DNA of 64,000 bases from the NCBI RefSeq assembly GCF_020905335.1, contig NZ_JAJJMN010000003.1, forward strand, positions 186,001 to 250,000, in the 5' to 3' direction. The translations under genes were made by a program, and so were the position numbers. The notes under the pieces were generated by a model that was not told the DNA's origin, did not search any database, and was given only the letters and a program-made list of their open reading frames with translations. This DNA comes from Flavobacterium lipolyticum. Its GTDB lineage: Bacteria; Bacteroidota; Bacteroidia; Flavobacteriales; Flavobacteriaceae. Each line of letters starts with the position of its first letter. Positions within the stretch are counted from its first letter, which is position 1. Shown one piece after another: positions 17,630 to 25,295 of this stretch.

Positions 17630-19393
17630 ATGGCAGAGCAAAAAATATCAGTAGCAAAATATCTGCAGATACGTTTGGAAGAATTAGGACTTACCCACTT
17701 ATTTGGTATTGCAGGCAATTATACTGCTCCGTTTTTGAATACAATCCTTGAAGACAAAAAGGCAAAAATTAAAATCGTTAATGATACAAACGAAATAAAT
17801 GCCGGACACTGTACTGATGCTTATGCACGACAAAATGGTTTTGCAGCGGTAGCGGTGACCTACGGTGTGGGAGCCTTTACGTTGTTGAATTCGGTTGCAG
17901 GTTCTTATGTAGAACATTGTCCTGTTTTGGTTATCAATGGAGCTCCAACCAATAAAGATCAACAGCGAAGTCTTGTTCAGGGAATGCTGGCTTCACACAT
18001 GACGGGTGATATGTACAGCAATATCAATGTGTTTCGTAATGTTACTGTTGCAGCCGAACAGATTACGGGTTCATCCGACGCTCCTTATAAGATTGATGCA
18101 GTACTGAATGCCTGTCTTTTGTATGGAAGACCGGTTTACCTTGAGGTTTTTGAAGATGCATGGCGAATGGAATGCAATGCGCCTGTTACTCCATTAGTAG
18201 AAAAAGGAGCATCAAAATGTAGGACAAGTGCCCGCAAGGCAGCTCAAAGGGTTGCCGCAATGGCCCGTGGAAAAGAGATTATTTTCTGGGGCGGAATTGA
18301 AATTCAGCGCTACGGCATTCAAAAGGAATTTTTAGATCTCATTGAAACTACCGATACGGAATTTGTAACTTCCATACTCGGAAAATCGATCGTTTCTGAA
18401 AATCATCGCAAATTTAGGGGAGTCTTTAATGGCAAAGCATCACCAAAAGATGTTAAGGAACAATTTGAAAAGGCCCAGGTGAAAATTGGTCTCGGAGTAT
18501 GGACCACGGGTAAAAATTTGGGTGGTTTTGATGTCTGGAAAGAGGACACGGTACTGGCGAATCACAGTGGTGTAAGAATAGGTGCTTCTTATGTGGCCAA
18601 TGTATCGTTAAAGGATTTTATTATTTTCCTGAAAGAAGAACTCACTAAAGTTACCTTTAGCGCCTATGAAATGTACGACACGGAAAAAAAGCTGCCGAAA
18701 TCATTTTTTGTGGCTGATGACAGCATAGCAAAAAATGAAAAACCACTTTTGACCTATGATACTTTTTTTAAACGGATTAATAGCTTTATTAATGGCAGCC
18801 ATATAGTAGTCGCCGATGCCGGCTTTCCTTTATTGGGAGCTCAAGGCATCCGTATCGCAGAACCTAACGGATTTGTGGCACAGGCATCATGGCTTTCTAT
18901 CGGTTATTCGGTACCTGCTGCAACCGGAATAAAATGTGCCAGACCTGATAAAAGACCTGTGGTATTTGTTGGCGATGGTGCTTTTCAGGAAACCTGCCAG
19001 GCCATATCAACGCAGAATAAACTGAAGCATGATACTATTGTTTTTGTATTGGATAATGGTATTTATGGTATCGAACAAATGCTTGTGAATCCAAATCCTT
19101 TCCGTGGTGCTGATCAGGTAGATTATGATATCCCTGATTTAAATACTGTCTATGACTACAATGAAATGCATCGTTGGAAATATGCTAAACTCGTTGATGT
19201 GTTTGGAGGGAAAGGTTTTGAAGTGAACACTCTCGATGAACTCGAAGACGTTTTACAGCAGCTTGATACTATTAAGGAAAATACAATCATACACGTGAAC
19301 ATTCCAAAAACATCTATTCCGGAAGCGATTGCCTATAAAACGGAGGAGCCGGGTGAGGATGAATTTTTAGATAAGGACTGGAATTTATGTTAG
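17630..19393 (+). CDS. Thiamine-diphosphate-dependent 2-keto-acid decarboxylase-like protein
   Basis: This 587-residue protein is of the pyruvate/indolepyruvate decarboxylase group. The N-terminal Pyr domain has LFGIAGNYTAPFL with the catalytic Glu region (DTNEINAGHCTDAYAR) and TYGVGAFTLLNSVAGSYVE. The C-terminal thiamine-diphosphate motif starts at GDGAFQETCQA and reaches LDNGIYGIEQML, which includes the catalytic IE. The usual decarboxylase His-His pair appears instead as ASHMTGD, so one His is replaced by Ser. This may alter activity or substrate. It forms an operon with the amino-acid oxidase just upstream, suggesting keto acid to aldehyde conversion. Confidence 0.82.
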   Translation: MAEQKISVAKYLQIRLEELGLTHLFGIAGNYTAPFLNTILEDKKAKIKIVNDTNEINAGHCTDAYARQNGFAAVAVTYGVGAFTLLNSVAGSYVEHCPVLVINGAPTNKDQQRSLVQGMLASHMTGDMYSNINVFRNVTVAAEQITGSSDAPYKIDAVLNACLLYGRPVYLEVFEDAWRMECNAPVTPLVEKGASKCRTSARKAAQRVAAMARGKEIIFWGGIEIQRYGIQKEFLDLIETTDTEFVTSILGKSIVSENHRKFRGVFNGKASPKDVKEQFEKAQVKIGLGVWTTGKNLGGFDVWKEDTVLANHSGVRIGASYVANVSLKDFIIFLKEELTKVTFSAYEMYDTEKKLPKSFFVADDSIAKNEKPLLTYDTFFKRINSFINGSHIVVADAGFPLLGAQGIRIAEPNGFVAQASWLSIGYSVPAATGIKCARPDKRPVVFVGDGAFQETCQAISTQNKLKHDTIVFVLDNGIYGIEQMLVNPNPFRGADQVDYDIPDLNTVYDYNEMHRWKYAKLVDVFGGKGFEVNTLDELEDVLQQLDTIKENTIIHVNIPKTSIPEAIAYKTEEPGEDEFLDKDWNLC

Positions 19394-19423
19394 GTTAAAA
19401 GTTTAAAAATATCTTAGCATTTT

Positions 19424-19457
19424 TGGCAAAATTGGGGGCAACTCCAATTTTGCTTTT
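19424..19457 (+). terminator. Terminator between convergent genes
   Basis: GCAAAATTGG (19426-19435) pairs with CCAATTTTGC (19444-19453) around an 8-nt loop and is followed by TTTT. It ends the oxidase/decarboxylase operon and touches the end of the convergent Fic gene. Confidence 0.75.
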
Positions 19458-20346
19458 ACTTGTATTCGATCTCGAAATAATCGAGAATTGATTTATAATT
19501 ATCCTGCGCAGTAAGACAGGTATCCAGCAGATATTCTTTTACATTTTTCCACTCCTGAAGTCCTCTGTAATAAAAAAGCTTAAGCTGCTCATCTATGATG
19601 AAGGGTACTACATTGTTTGCAAGACATTCTTTGAAAATAATTAACCGTCCTACACGGCCATTTCCATCTTGAAAAGGATGTATGATTTCAAATTTATAAT
19701 GAAAATCAATAATATCTTCCAGAGTTTTATTTTTAACAGTATGATAATTTGCGAGAAGTTCTTTCATTTTTTCAGCAACCTGTTTAGGCGGGCAAGTTTC
19801 ATTACCACCAACTTCATTCGGCATTTTTTTGTATTCCCCGATATTAAACCAATCTTTTCCGCTATCAGAAGTACCAGATTTTAATAAAAAATGGAGTTCT
19901 TTAATTACGGATTCGGTAAGTTTTGCATTTGCTTTTTCTATGATAAAATCGATACAACGAAAGTGATTAGAGGTTTCAATTATATCATCGACATTTAAAA
20001 TTTCTTTAGATGCACCAATTGTATTGGTTTCAAAAATATATCTTGTTTGGTCGTGAGTAAGTCTGCTTCCTTCAATTTTATTGGAATTATAGGTTAAATC
20101 AATCTGAGTACGGTGGTAGATACCACCTTTTAGTTTCATACTCTTTTGTTCCTTCAGGTGGTTCAATAAAATATTCTTGCTTATTTTTTTATTTTCCTTT
20201 TTAGGAATTACAGCATCTTCTGGGATATTCCAGGTTTTACCGGTTAAGAAAACTCCTTTTAATTTACCTGAAGCACAATAGTTGCGAACCGTTCTTTCGG
20301 ACAGCGTCATTTTTTTTGCGAATTCTACTACTGAAAGATATTTCAT
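19456..20346 (-). CDS. Fic family protein with N-terminal HTH domain
   Basis: This 296-residue protein begins with a helix-turn-helix of excisionase/MerR-like type (VVEFAKKMTLSERTVRNYCA, residues 6-25). The Fic domain carries the complete catalytic motif HPFQDGNGRVGR (His-223) for AMP or NMP transfer to hydroxyl side chains. SNKIEG near residue 92 matches the inhibitory helix (S/T)xxxE(G/N), so this is an N-terminally self-inhibited (class II) Fic enzyme. The DNA-binding part suggests autoregulation or a chromosome-associated target. No separate antitoxin gene is adjacent, in line with the built-in inhibitor. Confidence 0.9.
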   Translation of the reverse strand: MKYLSVVEFAKKMTLSERTVRNYCASGKLKGVFLTGKTWNIPEDAVIPKKENKKISKNILLNHLKEQKSMKLKGGIYHRTQIDLTYNSNKIEGSRLTHDQTRYIFETNTIGASKEILNVDDIIETSNHFRCIDFIIEKANAKLTESVIKELHFLLKSGTSDSGKDWFNIGEYKKMPNEVGGNETCPPKQVAEKMKELLANYHTVKNKTLEDIIDFHYKFEIIHPFQDGNGRVGRLIIFKECLANNVVPFIIDEQLKLFYYRGLQEWKNVKEYLLDTCLTAQDNYKSILDYFEIEYK

Positions 20347-20758
20347 GTTTTTAGATAAAATTCCGTTATCGGCAAATATACGTTAAAATTTTATGTAAAA
20401 ATTATTTAATCTTTGCCGATAGAGGAAATGTGAAATGAAAATACTTCACTGCCCTAATGGTTAGCAGTTTCTATCTGCACCTTTGACAGAGGTTGGTGAA
20501 GGTATTATTATTTTAAGAAAGATAAGAAAATATCTTTCCAGCTCTATTATTCTTTTATAGTAGAATAAGTGTTTTTTAATGCAATATAGTTGCATTAATT
20601 GTATTTGTTTGTATTTTTACAGTATTCAGGACAGATTGGGGGTTTTGAGTTGATTTAAAATGGTTAGTAATTCTGTTTTTGAATCCTATTATTTATTTCC
20701 AAAGAAAGCATACTTGTTTAAAGAAGTTAATACCCTATATCATTAAATTAGAATAATA
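20347..20758. other. Intergenic region between divergent genes
   Basis: The Fic gene and the alkaline phosphatase gene point away from this interval, so it must hold both promoters. A small perfect inverted repeat, AATGCAA (20578-20584) / TTGCATT (20590-20596), might be an operator. I could not place promoter boxes with confidence, and no gene is seen. Confidence 0.4.
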
Positions 20759-22165
20759 ATGAACAGACGTAAATTTTTAAAAGGATCAACAGTAATAACC
20801 GGTTTTTTCGCTCTTAATCCTTCAGTTATTGTTTCTAATAATTTAGAAACAATGTCAAAAAAGGATAAAAAGACCAAAAACATAATTTTTTTAATAAGTG
20901 ACGGGATGAGCTCCGGAACGCTTCAGATGGCGAATCTCTACGCTCGGAATATTCTGGGAAAAAATGGAAATTGGATAGGGCTTTATACTGAAAATAAAGT
21001 TTCCCGAGCTTTAATGGATACGGCATCTGCGAGTTCATCTGTTACTGATTCTGCAGCTGCAAGTTCTTCTTTTGGAGGTGGTCATCGGGTTAAAAATGGC
21101 GTATTGAATGTTGGCCCAAATGGAGAAAGATATCTTCCCATTTGGCAGAAGTTTAAAAATGAGGGAAAAAAAGCAGGCTGTGTTACAACCGTTTCCATTA
21201 CGCATGCTACTCCAGCTGGTTTCTGTGTTAATTCAGACCGGAGAAGTGCTGAAAATGAGATAGCAGAAATGTACGCAGATATTGGTTTGGACGTTATGCT
21301 AGGGGGAGGAGATGATTTTTTTAATGCTTCAAAAAGAGCAGATCGAAAAGATATTTACAAAACTTATGAAGAGAAAGGATATCAGATCTTAAAGCAAAAA
21401 TCAGATTTAAAAAAAATAAAGAAAGGAAAAAAGACATTGGGTGTTTTTGCTTCGGGAGCACTTCCTTATTCGATAGACAGAGCTAATATTGAGGATTTAC
21501 AACAAACGCCTACTCTTGCAGATATGAGCACAGCAGCGATTGAACAGTTAAAGGATCATGAAGAAGGGTTTGTATTATTAATTGAAGCAGGAAAAGTAGA
21601 CTGGGCTGCTCATGCCAATGATATTGCCGCCCTGATTCACGATCAGTTGGCTTTTGATGAAGCTGTAAAAATTGCTATTGATTTTGCTAAAAAAGATAAA
21701 GAAACATTGGTTATTATAACAACAGACCATGGTAATGCAAATCCGGGACTAATATATGGAGCAGATGCTACAGAAAAATTCAACAGTATTGCGGAGTATA
21801 AATATACCAATGAATATATTTTAAATTCCATTCATAGTGACTTTAATCAAAAGCAAATCAAAGACTGGATATACGAAACCAATAAAATAAATCTAACGGA
21901 TGAAGAAGCTGCTCATTTGCTGAATTTTTATTCGGGGATTGAGAAACAGGAGAGCGGTTTATACAATTATAAAAAGTTGCCTTTTAAAGCTTATTCCGAA
22001 ATTCAAAAAAAGCATAACAATATAGGATGGATTAGCATGGACCATTCCGGGGATTATGTAGAACTGGCAGCATTTGGACCTGGAAGTGAATTGTTAAAGC
22101 CTTTTGTTCAGAATATAGATTTGCATTATTTAATGCTGGAAGCCGCATCAAAAAGTAAAATTTAA
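20759..22165 (+). CDS. Alkaline phosphatase (PhoA family), Tat-exported
   Basis: This 468-residue phosphomonoesterase starts with a twin-arginine signal (MNRRKFLKGSTVITGFFAL), so it is folded before export. The metal-binding start is IIFLISDGMSSGTLQMAN. The nucleophile Ser-98 lies in SVTDSAAASSSFGGG, and THATPAG, HANDIAALI and ITTDHGNAN supply further metal ligands. Length and motif order fit the PhoA family. It probably releases phosphate in the periplasm. No Pho box was identified. It is convergent with the end of the lipid megasynthase operon. Confidence 0.9.
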   Translation: MNRRKFLKGSTVITGFFALNPSVIVSNNLETMSKKDKKTKNIIFLISDGMSSGTLQMANLYARNILGKNGNWIGLYTENKVSRALMDTASASSSVTDSAAASSSFGGGHRVKNGVLNVGPNGERYLPIWQKFKNEGKKAGCVTTVSITHATPAGFCVNSDRRSAENEIAEMYADIGLDVMLGGGDDFFNASKRADRKDIYKTYEEKGYQILKQKSDLKKIKKGKKTLGVFASGALPYSIDRANIEDLQQTPTLADMSTAAIEQLKDHEEGFVLLIEAGKVDWAAHANDIAALIHDQLAFDEAVKIAIDFAKKDKETLVIITTDHGNANPGLIYGADATEKFNSIAEYKYTNEYILNSIHSDFNQKQIKDWIYETNKINLTDEEAAHLLNFYSGIEKQESGLYNYKKLPFKAYSEIQKKHNNIGWISMDHSGDYVELAAFGPGSELLKPFVQNIDLHYLMLEAASKSKI

Positions 22166-22243
22166 AACCGTTTTTACAGTTTTTGCGTTAGAATCGCACT
22201 CATTTTCTGTAGTATAACTGGAAGCAGCTCCAGATTATCATCT

Positions 22244-22762
22244 TCAATTTGCATCTTTCGTATGGAGGTGTAAATGTTTTTTTAGCCTGTAGATGGGAAG
22301 ATAAGTAAACAATATCGAAAGCAGGCCTGCAAGAACAGCATCCAGAAGAGCCATAAGGGTTGGATCTAATTTATGGTTCGCGCTTAGGCTTTGCTGTGCA
22401 AGAAGCAATATAGTTAATACCAGTAAACCGGTTGTGATGCCGTGCAGCAGGCATAATTTTGTTATAAACTTGTTTTTATTCAACTTATGGTCTATTGCCA
22501 CTTCGATTAATTCTTGTTTGGAAGCAACAATAACCCGATTGATGATATCCATTGTCAGGATTACAGGCAAAAAGATAGCCATTGGCAATGTTAAACGTGC
22601 TAAGCTTTGAGGACCGGCAAAAAAATGAGTATATCCTAATTCCTGGAAACTGGCATAAGCAATAATAAAATTGAAACATACGTTGGGAAGGATATAGTAA
22701 ATGGCTCGCTTTCTTAAAAAGCGTTTGAGGGATGTTTTTTTGGACTGAGCTGCTGTTTTCAT
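22244..22762 (-). CDS. Small four-helix membrane protein of the lipid operon
   Basis: This 172-residue protein has a basic N-terminus and about four hydrophobic segments (around 24-44, 57-77, 104-123 and 135-156). It ends in a His/Lys-rich tail. No family is recognised. It is the last gene of the megasynthase operon and begins 7 bp after the preceding stop, so it very likely works with the pathway. Plausible roles are membrane docking, lipid flipping or transfer of the glycolipid. Nothing in the sequence shows transport motifs. Confidence 0.75.
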   Translation of the reverse strand: MKTAAQSKKTSLKRFLRKRAIYYILPNVCFNFIIAYASFQELGYTHFFAGPQSLARLTLPMAIFLPVILTMDIINRVIVASKQELIEVAIDHKLNKNKFITKLCLLHGITTGLLVLTILLLAQQSLSANHKLDPTLMALLDAVLAGLLSILFTYLPIYRLKKHLHLHTKDAN

Positions 22763-22769
22763 ACGTAAT

Positions 22770-24023
22770 TTATAAGGGTAAAGCCAGTATTTCCAAGGCC
22801 TTATCTTTAATTTTTGAAGCTTCTTGTTTCGATAAGAAGTCTTCGTTGGACATTAAGGTAAAGTCCATTTGATCGTTAAAGGTAGTCGTCACTAAAGTGT
22901 TAGAATTTAGCCAGGGAAATGCTACTGTTGGACTGAAGATATCTTCCAGAATGAAATTTTTGTAATCGTTCCGGATTTGAAGGTTACCCATATTCGACAG
23001 CGTCAGATCGTGTGCACCTCGGCTGGATTTTAGCAGCGCAATCATGCGATATACCAGAGGGTGCATCTGTTCCCCCATCCATAGCAGTTCCCGGGCGTCC
23101 ATTTTTTCTATTTTTTGAGCAAGATCTTTTTTGATGTGTTTCGCCTGATCCAGTATCTGATTTTTTTCTTTTTTTAGAGACAGTTCCACTGTTGGGGCAA
23201 AGGCAAATATTTGGTCTTTTCTGATTTCAGGAATAAAGTGGCGGATATCAATGGGACTGATTACCTTTTTTTTCGCAGCTTTTCCTTGCAGGTCCTGAAA
23301 AGCCTGCATAAAAGCGGTACAAAGAATGGCGTGTACTGAAATACCATTGTCTTTGCATTTCTGCTTGATAATGGCAGAGTTTGTAGGATCTAATTTCCAA
23401 TGAATGGCATAATTTTTTCCGAGATTTCTTTTTTTATTTTTCTGTTGCAGTAAAAAGAAAAATTTCCCCAAAAATAAAAAAAGCTTTGCTTTGCGAGCCT
23501 TTTTTTGAAGATCAAACTGCGGCGCCAGGAAATTGTTGACCGATTGAAATAGTGGATAGGGTTTCAGATCAAGTGTTGGATTATCGATTAAGGCAAGTAA
23601 TTCCTGCATCAAAGTCACCATGCTGGTTCCATCGCAGATACAATGTGGCACTACCCATAACAATTCAGAGAATTGCTGTCCTTTGATCCATACCAATTGA
23701 GCCAAAGGGGAGCCTTCGCCTTTAAACTGCCGATACCATTCCTGTTCCGATTCCACTAACCAATGAGTATCGGTTTGACGTTTTACGATGCGAAGCGGAA
23801 TAGGTTTCATATTTTCCCTGATGGCATAAACCGGATGCTGTTTATCCTGTAAATCAACCTCTGCACGAAGCAATGGATGTTTGTGTTGGATTTTTGCTAA
23901 AGCAATTTCGATCTGTTCTTGTAGAATTTCACCTTTGATTTTTGCCGTAAAGACACAGTTTAGAGGTGTGGAGGGATCCACATACATGATTCGTTCCACT
24001 AATAAGAGTTTTCGCTTGTTCAT
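22770..24023 (-). CDS. Condensation-fold acyltransferase (PapA/WES-like), copy 1
   Basis: This 417-residue protein has the HxxxD active-site motif in VVPHCICDGTSMVTLM near residue 131, as in polyketide-associated acyltransferases (PapA), wax ester synthases and NRPS condensation domains. A second conserved motif follows the LSNMGNL stretch late in the protein. It is clearly homologous to the next gene upstream (24020-25291), including KRxLL.ERxL at the N-terminus, NPT after the active site, and the IHWKLDP and SPIDIR/CPVDIR blocks. It presumably esterifies a hydroxyl of the lipid or sugar with an acyl-thioester. Start and stop overlap the partner by 4 bp (ATGA type). Confidence 0.82.
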   Translation of the reverse strand: MNKRKLLLVERIMYVDPSTPLNCVFTAKIKGEILQEQIEIALAKIQHKHPLLRAEVDLQDKQHPVYAIRENMKPIPLRIVKRQTDTHWLVESEQEWYRQFKGEGSPLAQLVWIKGQQFSELLWVVPHCICDGTSMVTLMQELLALIDNPTLDLKPYPLFQSVNNFLAPQFDLQKKARKAKLFLFLGKFFFLLQQKNKKRNLGKNYAIHWKLDPTNSAIIKQKCKDNGISVHAILCTAFMQAFQDLQGKAAKKKVISPIDIRHFIPEIRKDQIFAFAPTVELSLKKEKNQILDQAKHIKKDLAQKIEKMDARELLWMGEQMHPLVYRMIALLKSSRGAHDLTLSNMGNLQIRNDYKNFILEDIFSPTVAFPWLNSNTLVTTTFNDQMDFTLMSNEDFLSKQEASKIKDKALEILALPL

Positions 24024-25291
24024 GAGGCTGCTTGATAATTTAATTGGTGTTTAATAGAATCAATTATTTCATCACGAATGGCTAAGGCTTCGTGATAAGG
24101 CAAATAACCTTCACTTCCCATAAAGGAGAAGTCGATAACACCTTGATAAGTAGAGGTAAGGATAGTTGTTGTATTGCCCAATGGCCCAATGACTGATGGA
24201 CTGCGAATAGTTTCCAACACAAAGGATTGGTATTGATGGGGGATCTGAATACGACCCAGATTAGAAAACATACAATCGTTGGAGGACTTGCCTCGTTTTA
24301 GAAGTTTTGTAAAGTTATTCAACGCCTTATGAGCAGATTCCATAACCATCATGGTGATATAAGGATTAAGTTTGGCGGTTTTGCGATCTACATGCTGCTG
24401 CATGACACGTAAATTGTCTAAGAAATCGAGTTTAGGATCAGATGACAGGACGATCATCAGACCGAAGGCGAAAATATGATCTTTTTTTACCTGAGGAGCA
24501 AAGCGCCTGATATCTACCGGGCAAGAAACTTTATTAAAGGCTTTGTTTCCGCGCACTTTCTTAAAGGTGTCCAATACGATAGCACTTAAAAAAGTGTTGA
24601 CGGTGATGGCTAGTGATTGACAATGAGATATAAGCTGTTGACTTGTGGCCGGATCTAATTTCCAATGAATCAAATAGTCAGTTTGTCGATCAATCGCTTT
24701 TTTGCTGACGGGAATGCATTTGATGGCGAATGTTGCCAGTTGACCAATCATTTTTGCCTTGATTTTTTGCCTGTTACTATTTAAAATAAGGGAAGGAACA
24801 ACGTCCTGGATACCTAGAATAGGGTTTTCAATGCCTATATCTGCTGTAGGATTATCCAATACTTTTAAAAATTCATCAATTAAATTCATCGCAGCACCAC
24901 CATCACATAGACAGTGATGAAAAGTCAGCAGCATATCTGAAGTATCATTTCCTTTGATCCACACCAGGCGGATCAAAGGTTTGTTTTTGTAATCAAAAAG
25001 TGTCTGTAATTCTCGCAAGGTTTCTTGTTGCCAGTCCTCTTCTCTTTTTTGATCTACAATACGGATAGGAATTGGATTCGGTAGCTTAGATACTTCAAAC
25101 CACGGGATATTGTTCTCATCGAGCTGGATGAGTGCCTGTAGCCAGGGATGTTTTTTCTGAAGTCTGCCCAAAGCATACTGAATCTCTTTTTCCTCCAATA
25201 CACCGCGCAGGCGAAAAGGAATAACAACATGGAAGGGGTCCTTTCCTTCTCCCAAAAGCATACGCTCTCCAAATAGCAATCTTCTTTTCAT
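24020..25291 (-). CDS. Condensation-fold acyltransferase (PapA/WES-like), copy 2
   Basis: This 423-residue paralogue of the downstream gene has its catalytic HxxxD in TFHHCLCDGGAAMNLI near residue 132. Shared blocks include LIHWKLDPATS and CPVDIRRFAP. The copies are diverged enough to suggest different acyl donors or acceptor positions rather than a recent duplication. It starts 4 bp after the double glycosyltransferase stop codon. Two separate acyltransferases next to a polyketide-like synthase resemble, in logic, the Pks/PapA sets of mycobacterial acyl-sugars. Confidence 0.82.
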   Translation of the reverse strand: MKRRLLFGERMLLGEGKDPFHVVIPFRLRGVLEEKEIQYALGRLQKKHPWLQALIQLDENNIPWFEVSKLPNPIPIRIVDQKREEDWQQETLRELQTLFDYKNKPLIRLVWIKGNDTSDMLLTFHHCLCDGGAAMNLIDEFLKVLDNPTADIGIENPILGIQDVVPSLILNSNRQKIKAKMIGQLATFAIKCIPVSKKAIDRQTDYLIHWKLDPATSQQLISHCQSLAITVNTFLSAIVLDTFKKVRGNKAFNKVSCPVDIRRFAPQVKKDHIFAFGLMIVLSSDPKLDFLDNLRVMQQHVDRKTAKLNPYITMMVMESAHKALNNFTKLLKRGKSSNDCMFSNLGRIQIPHQYQSFVLETIRSPSVIGPLGNTTTILTSTYQGVIDFSFMGSEGYLPYHEALAIRDEIIDSIKHQLNYQAAS

Positions 25292-25295
25292 AATT

